From the NCBI RefSeq assembly GCF_028858725.1, contig NC_084759.1, forward strand, positions 177,411,770 to 177,475,769: a DNA stretch of 64,000 nucleotides. Reading direction: 5' to 3'. Both the position numbers and the translations under genes were made by a program. The DNA is from Colius striatus (taxonomy: Eukaryota > Chordata > Aves > Coliiformes > Coliidae). The notes under the pieces are model-generated. The model was not told the DNA's origin. It did no database searches and saw only the letters and a program-made list of their open reading frames with translations. This document shows positions 59,011 through 64,000 of the stretch, piece by piece (the first letter of the stretch is position 1; the number at the start of each line of letters is the position of its first letter).

Positions 59011-61445
59011 CCCGTCCTTTGGATGTTCCAGAGTCTGTGGTACTTAAGTCTAAGTACTGTGGTCTTTTGTCCCTGGATGGGCCTAAACCAAGATAAGAGG
59101 TTATTCAGGCAGCAGTTAGGTAACAGGCCCAGGTGAGAAAACCTAATTGTAGGCATTAATAATGATCTGTTTGTCACAAAAAGAAAAGCAGAGGGCCTTT
59201 CAGATGTCTACCCTAGGCTCATGTGTAGGTTTGTTGAGGCTTGTTACTGAGTTACTGAGTTTCTCTGTTACAGTCCCAAGAAACTATAGTACAGGAAAAC
59301 TGAGCATCTGTTTATCTCCAGGTTTGAAGACATCTATGTCACAAATAACATTCTCAGTTATAATACTGGCAATTGTTGATAAAGGCAAAAATAAATCAGA
59401 AATTTAAATACCATGTTAAAACTCCCATATTTTTTTCAGGAATAGAGCTTTTCTGAGGCCGCAGCTTCTAAGGTTTGTAACTTTTGCCATGTCTAAGCTT
59501 TCATTGCCATGAGAGCCTACAGCAGGCTTTTGAACTGGGTGGTAACACTTAAAATACAGCGTCAGTAGAAGACTCATAGTGGCATTCATGAAATTTCGAA
59601 AATTACCAAATCATTTAGTAATTTCATAAAGCGTTTTGTAAACCACTTTGAAAGGTCTTTTTACAAAAAAATACAAAATGTACAACAGAGGCCAGCTGGC
59701 CAATGTTCACTAGATTAGAGCCTGGACAGCAGCTAGAGGAATTGCAGGATTTGTGTGATTTCAGAGCACACAAGCAGGCATTTTCTCTCATTACAGGGAC
59801 AGCACTCTGTAATGAGATGGGAGGGGGAAAAATGAGTGGCTCATGGAGTGCTGGTAAATAATTCATCATATTGTAACTGACCTTTATCTTCTGTAGTTAT
59901 TCTCTCAAGCATATCCCATGCTTAGAGTCTGAAAGTTGAAGGACTGAACAGGCCTATTACAGTGGTCGTTGATACAGACTAAACCTCTTCCAGCACTGTG
60001 CTTTAGGAAACCAACTTCTAGGCTCAACTCCAAGCCTCAAAAATTTTCTGAAATTTGACTAGTTCGCAACTTTTTTTACCTATTTGGAGGACAACTTTGT
60101 AATGAGTGTTGTTTGTCCTCAATTGTTTGCTGATCCAAATTTGTTGCTTGACAAATCAAAAGATAACAGAACAGTTTAGAACATGTCTGATAGTGAATAC
60201 AGATAACAGACTGCAGAGTGTAAGAAACCAATCAATTTCACATGAAAGACTCAGGTCAGATGTTGCAGTGAAGCGTTCTTGTAAGAGTGGGTGTCCTAGC
60301 TAATAGGCACACCTGATGGACGTTTTGCTACTTATTCCCTACCTCATCCACAGGGTCCTTCCCTTATTTCCCCATTCATTAGGTATCCCAAGGTTTACAA
60401 CTTTACGACTCAGGCGCCTACAATCCCCTAATGGGATGTCTCCTTTCTGTTCACAATCCTTATCTTAATCACCCATATACCCTTTGTCTGTTTGTTCCCT
60501 CCTGTTTTAAGATCTCAAAACTTGTCTGCTAGTTAGTTAGCAATACAAAGAAACCGATTTTAGTAGGAATTGTTTAGCCTTAGTTCCCCTGGGCTCCAAA
60601 CTGCAAAACCAACATTAACACCTTCTACAAGAGGAACCCATTCGCTTTAGTCCTAGATTGCACTGGTAGTGGTGGCAGGGACACACTTTTGAATAAAGGA
60701 AACTAAATCCAAGTGTCTCCAGTAGTCTAATCATTGTAGAATACACTACGTTAGTTCAGCTGGAAGGGAACTACAGTGATCATGTACAGTTGGACTAGGT
60801 CATCTACTACTAGTTCTCTACTGTGAACTGTACTGTTCTCTGTACAGTGAACTCTAGATCCGAGGGGTGGCATGCAGACAAAAAAAAAAAACCAAACCCG
60901 AAAATATTTAAGCAAATACATTTTCTTCAAAAGGAACCGTCATTATTTTTCCTCCTGTTGTGGTATCCCGTGCACTAGAAATAGTCGATAAAAAAATCAA
61001 TACAGGGGAGTAGTTTTATAGTCTTGTAATTTGAGGAAAAAGAATGAGCCAGATTCTTACACTTTCACTGGAAATTTGCTCTGCAAATCATTTTTCCTTC
61101 AGTGTATTCTTAAGGGTTTATGCATTACCCAGCTATAGACAGTAACAGGACCACTGCTGAGCAGACAGCACTCACTGAATAGTCAGAGCTTTCCCTTTTG
61201 CTAACCAGCACAAATATTGCTATTTAAGATGGTTCTTTCCATTTGAGATGAATCATCAGAGATTAATCTGTTCACTGTAACAATATCCTTAAAGAATTTT
61301 TGTTTACAAAAATAAATGAAAGAAAGCACTTTTTACTGCAGAAACAATTTTAGTAAGGTCAAAGTGTATGAAAAACTATCACAACAAATGTCAGATGAAC
61401 ATAACATTAAAGAGTAATTGTGACCTCACTGGACAGTGTAACATA
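59011..61445. other. Intergenic, nothing recognised
   Basis: 2.4 kb without an identifiable gene or repeat. Two imperfect copies of a TTCTCT...AGTGAACT-like word sit at about 60813-60852. Confidence 0.45.
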
Positions 61446-61540
61446 CAGAATCACAGAATCTAAAAGCCAGAAGAGACCTTGAAACATAATCTAGTCCAGC
61501 TCCCCTGCCAGAGCACGACCATCTAGAGTAGGTCACACAG
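61446..61540 (-). mobile_element. CR1 LINE 3' remnant
   Basis: Antisense CR1 tail: 'CAGAATCACAGAATCTAAAAG', 'ATAATCTAGTCCAGCTCCCC' and 'GAGCACGACCATCTAGAGTAGG', ending at 'CACACAGGAAC'. It lies about 350 bp downstream of the THAP5 stop and may fall inside its 3' UTR. Confidence 0.85.
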
Positions 61541-61893
61541 GAACAAAACTCCTCCTTAATTTGAAAGAGAATTGTGATGCTTTTTTTTTAAACCATTCTG
61601 CTGCTACTCGAAATGCAGAAGTTGTATGTTTCAGAGGAACCTGCAGCTAGAAAGGTTTAACTTTACTTCCTTGAATGAATATACCTTTAAACAAAATCTT
61701 AACAAGCTTAATATTTTTTAAAGCTTAATTGCAACACATGTTTTATAGGCAATGTTCTACCACCTGGCTTTGGTAGTGTAACATTTTAAAGTTAATTTGC
61801 TATTCACACAATTTGCATTAGAAGTTTAAAACAACATAACTGAAACAAAAGGAAGATCAAAGAGGCTACAAATAGAACAATAATCAAAAGCCT

Positions 61894-62862
61894 TTACTGT
61901 ATCATAGTCACTTCAAGTGTTGTAAAGCAGTTTTCTACAATCTTCAGCTTTTCTCCAGAAAGCAGGTTTTCTTGCTTTAGTTGTCCAATAAGAGCTTCCA
62001 AGGACCTGAGTCTCCTCAAGGTTTTTATCTCCTGCATTTCAAGCAGAGTTATCTTAGAGTGGAGTTTTGAAATTTTTTCCCAAAGGTGATCTCTGTCTAT
62101 GTCTTGTTTGCAGTATGAATGCTCAGTTTGTAACACTTCACATCCATCATATGCACTCATATACACAGATTTGTCTGTTTCTATCTCTTCCATGTCAAGA
62201 AGCTCTTCCTTAATAGGCAGGAAAGAACTGTCTACTGTTTCAGGCTCTTCTGGATTCTCGGCTGGCACAATAATTGCAATGACAGATTCCTCACTTCCAC
62301 TGAACTGCTCAATAGTTTGTGTGACCGTACTCAGTAAAATTGTATTTTCATTTGTTGGCTGTACTTCCACGGAGCAGCCTACAACATGAGAGTTAGGATT
62401 TTCAACTGCATGGTCAGTAATTGAACCTAAAGCATTATTCAGTTTGAGAGATGAGTTCAAGTAGTCAGGGTCTCTCAGGTGCAAGACCGTAGCTGTACAA
62501 CCTACTGGATCCTCTACAGAAGTATGAATGCTGGTAGCTTCCATGCTCTGGACTGCTGCTGCCATTAAAACAGGATTAGGTTGATGTATATGCTGCATAG
62601 ATGAACTATCAAAAATGACACTGTCTGCCTGAAAGTCTTCTTCATTCTGAAGGTGCAGTTTTTGAATTTGTAAAGGTTTACTCAATACAGTTGAGCAAAC
62701 TACTTCTGCTTTTTCATCTACATTTTCTGTTGTTACAAGATTTTTCTTTGGTGTACAAGGTTTAAGTGATACAGGTGCTTTCTTCGACATTACATTTGTG
62801 TTTGCTTCCTCTGGGTCTTTTCTCTTCACCTTCCGTCGGCTTTTTGGTGAAGAATCTTTTTC
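61894..62862 (-). CDS. THAP5: THAP domain-containing protein 5, last coding exon
   Basis: This exon encodes the C-terminal 322 residues of THAP5, a nuclear DNA-binding protein described in cell-cycle control and cell death. The acceptor on the minus strand is a pyrimidine tract ending CCCTCCAG, followed by GAAAAAGATTCT, so the exon starts in phase 0. Seen in order: a basic stretch (SRRKVKRKD) that may be a nuclear localisation signal; a long polar, probably disordered region; SVIAIIVPAENPEE, typical of THAP5; an acidic block; the HCF-1-binding motif E-H-S-Y at 62113-62124; and a leucine-rich coiled coil from HLWEKISKLHSKITLLEMQE to LEALIGQLKQENLL, ending TTLEVTMIQ and TAA at 61894-61896. The zinc-binding THAP domain is on upstream exons beyond the right edge. 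The frame is intact, so this is not a pseudogene. The Met at 62889 lies in the intron and is not a start. Confidence 0.93.
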   Translation of the reverse strand, partial: EKDSSPKSRRKVKRKDPEEANTNVMSKKAPVSLKPCTPKKNLVTTENVDEKAEVVCSTVLSKPLQIQKLHLQNEEDFQADSVIFDSSSMQHIHQPNPVLMAAAVQSMEATSIHTSVEDPVGCTATVLHLRDPDYLNSSLKLNNALGSITDHAVENPNSHVVGCSVEVQPTNENTILLSTVTQTIEQFSGSEESVIAIIVPAENPEEPETVDSSFLPIKEELLDMEEIETDKSVYMSAYDGCEVLQTEHSYCKQDIDRDHLWEKISKLHSKITLLEMQEIKTLRRLRSLEALIGQLKQENLLSGEKLKIVENCFTTLEVTMIQ

Positions 62863-63943
62863 CTGGAGGGAAAAATAACAAACCACCACCTTGTAACTAG
62901 GAAATCACTTGAGCATAGAACAAAAATTATTTTAAGGCTCTGAAGGTCATAATTTCTTTTATCTTTTTCAAACTTTAAGGAATATTGCCAATTCATAGGA
63001 ATCATGACTTTAAAAGCACTTGAAGATGAATTATCAAAATCTACACAAATCTGGCTGCCAAGGACTAGCCAGCATCTCCCACTACCACCTGAAACACTGT
63101 ATTAAATATATACATATTAAATACACACAGTGCAAGATTTTTGCATTAAAGATGCCCTTGTTTAGTCATTGTCTACCCCAAAGAGAATTTAACAACAAAG
63201 AAAGGTGATTAACACAGGCTTGCCAAATAGTGAAACATGTTCATGTATAATCACTGACTACAACTAATTCTCACAATTGAACTTTGCAGTTCATAAAAGC
63301 AGAGATTTTTTTTTTATGATGGATAGAAATCTTAGCTGAAGGATATAATTTTAACAGGACTTTAAGCAGATGTTATTACTGAAAGAAGGGACAATTTGAA
63401 GCTTATCCTTAGCTACTGTCTTTTTCTCCTCCATCTATACTACATCACTGCTCAATTAGACTTAAGATCAGTATCCAAACAAACTTTTTAGTATGTTGGT
63501 CAGTGAAACAAAAATACATTAATACAGTGTCTTTTTTGGTTTTTTTTCTAGTAGGCTTGATTATGAAGAGAACTTGTACTCATGTTAGGCCTGTGGACTA
63601 AAAAGCAAAATCAAAATGACCCAGAACAAAGCAAAAGAACAAGAAGCAATTTTAACTTCTAGGTCAGGCAAAACAAAATGAAACAGTGGGGGAGGGAAAA
63701 GAAGGTTAAAAAAAAAAACCAAGAAGCCAGGCTGAAAAAGACAGGTTATGATGGAAAAAGATATTTTCAAAGTGTATATTAATAAAAGTATGTATGCAGT
63801 CTGAACTATCCTAAACATATTGTGATTTGACTGTATATGAAACTTCAGTATTAAAAAGACTGAAATGTATAAAAATAGAATTAATTTTGTTACCTTCTCC
63901 TTGCTCTTGAGACACAAACACTCTTTATTTAGAAGAATAGATA
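62863..63943 (-). other. THAP5: Intron upstream of the last THAP5 exon
   Basis: Sequence 5' of the last exon on the minus strand. No THAP-domain codons (C2CH zinc ligands, AVPTIF box) occur before the window ends, so the intron is at least 1.1 kb and the preceding exon lies outside. The minus-strand frame at 63585-63917 is not THAP-like. Confidence 0.75.
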
Positions 63944-64000
63944 ATAGAATTATAGAATGGTAGGGGTTGGAAGGGGCCTTTAGAGATCATCTAGTCCAAC
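63944..64000 (-). mobile_element. CR1 LINE 3' tail, cut by the window edge
   Basis: Antisense CR1: 'TAGAATTATAGAATGGTAGG', 'GGTTGGAAGGGGCCTTTAG', 'ATCATCTAGTCCAAC'. It belongs to the same subfamily as 12893-13082 and 42173-42592 and continues beyond position 64000, inside the THAP5 intron. Confidence 0.93.

Noticed and set aside
60813-60852. TGTTCT-containing near-palindrome considered as a steroid-hormone response element
   Set aside because: The half-site spacing is four instead of three and the left half is imperfect; likely a small local duplication.
62863-62889. ATG at 62889 as the start of a 331-aa THAP5
   Set aside because: The nine codons before 62862 lie upstream of a good 3' splice site (CCCTCCAG) and read through the pyrimidine tract; THAP5 needs an upstream THAP-domain exon.
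63585-63917. Minus-strand frame with a donor-like AAG|GTAACA near 63892, considered as the preceding THAP5 exon
   Set aside because: It shows none of the THAP C2CH residues or the AVPTIF box, and a CR1 tail begins just upstream.
1-64000. CRISPR arrays, tRNA or rRNA genes, and complete proviruses
   Set aside because: No regularly spaced direct repeats, no cloverleaf-type A and B boxes that I could see, and no retroviral gag, pol or env reading frames beside any LTR.

Overview
The window is nuclear DNA from a bird. The evidence is many fragments of avian CR1 non-LTR retrotransposons with the typical 3' end (ATTCTATGATTCTATG-type octamers, 'TCCCTTCCAAC' motifs), a set of solo LTRs of avian endogenous-retrovirus type, compact spliced vertebrate genes with GT/AG introns, and no bacterial signals such as operons or ribosome binding sites. 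The LTR and CR1 variants look like those common in neoavian birds. The species cannot be named from the window.

Two genes are supported, both recognised from their protein sequence, and they converge (tail to tail) about 54 kb apart. On the left (4.9-7.9 kb, + strand) is a complete two-exon G-protein-coupled receptor of the vasotocin/vasopressin family, V2-like and probably the avian VT1 receptor. It has a TATA box, an inverted CCAAT box, consensus splice sites and a predicted product of 370 aa. On the right (61.9-62.9 kb, - strand) is the last coding exon of THAP5, a THAP zinc-finger protein. This exon carries the HCF-1-binding motif and C-terminal coiled coil. Its THAP-domain exons lie beyond the right edge.

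The rest is intergenic. Roughly: 0.5-2.1 kb old CR1 pieces; 12.7-13.9 kb a solo LTR with a perfect 5-bp target duplication and a CR1 inserted in it; 16.7-24 kb two more LTR pieces and three CR1 tails; 24-29 kb little recognisable; 29.1-30.4 kb a (CTCCCT)n tract, a fairly intact CR1 3' half and an LTR piece; 32-46.3 kb a dense repeat region with seven CR1 fragments and two LTRs of one subfamily in opposite orientation; 46.3-58.2 kb about 12 kb with almost no repeat or gene I can recognise; 58.2-59 kb one more LTR; then sparse sequence to THAP5.

I found no RNA gene, CRISPR array or convincing new system. The most informative items are the receptor gene, the structure and nesting of the LTR insertions, microhomology at an internal CR1 deletion, and the repeat-poor 12-kb block that may hold regulatory DNA.
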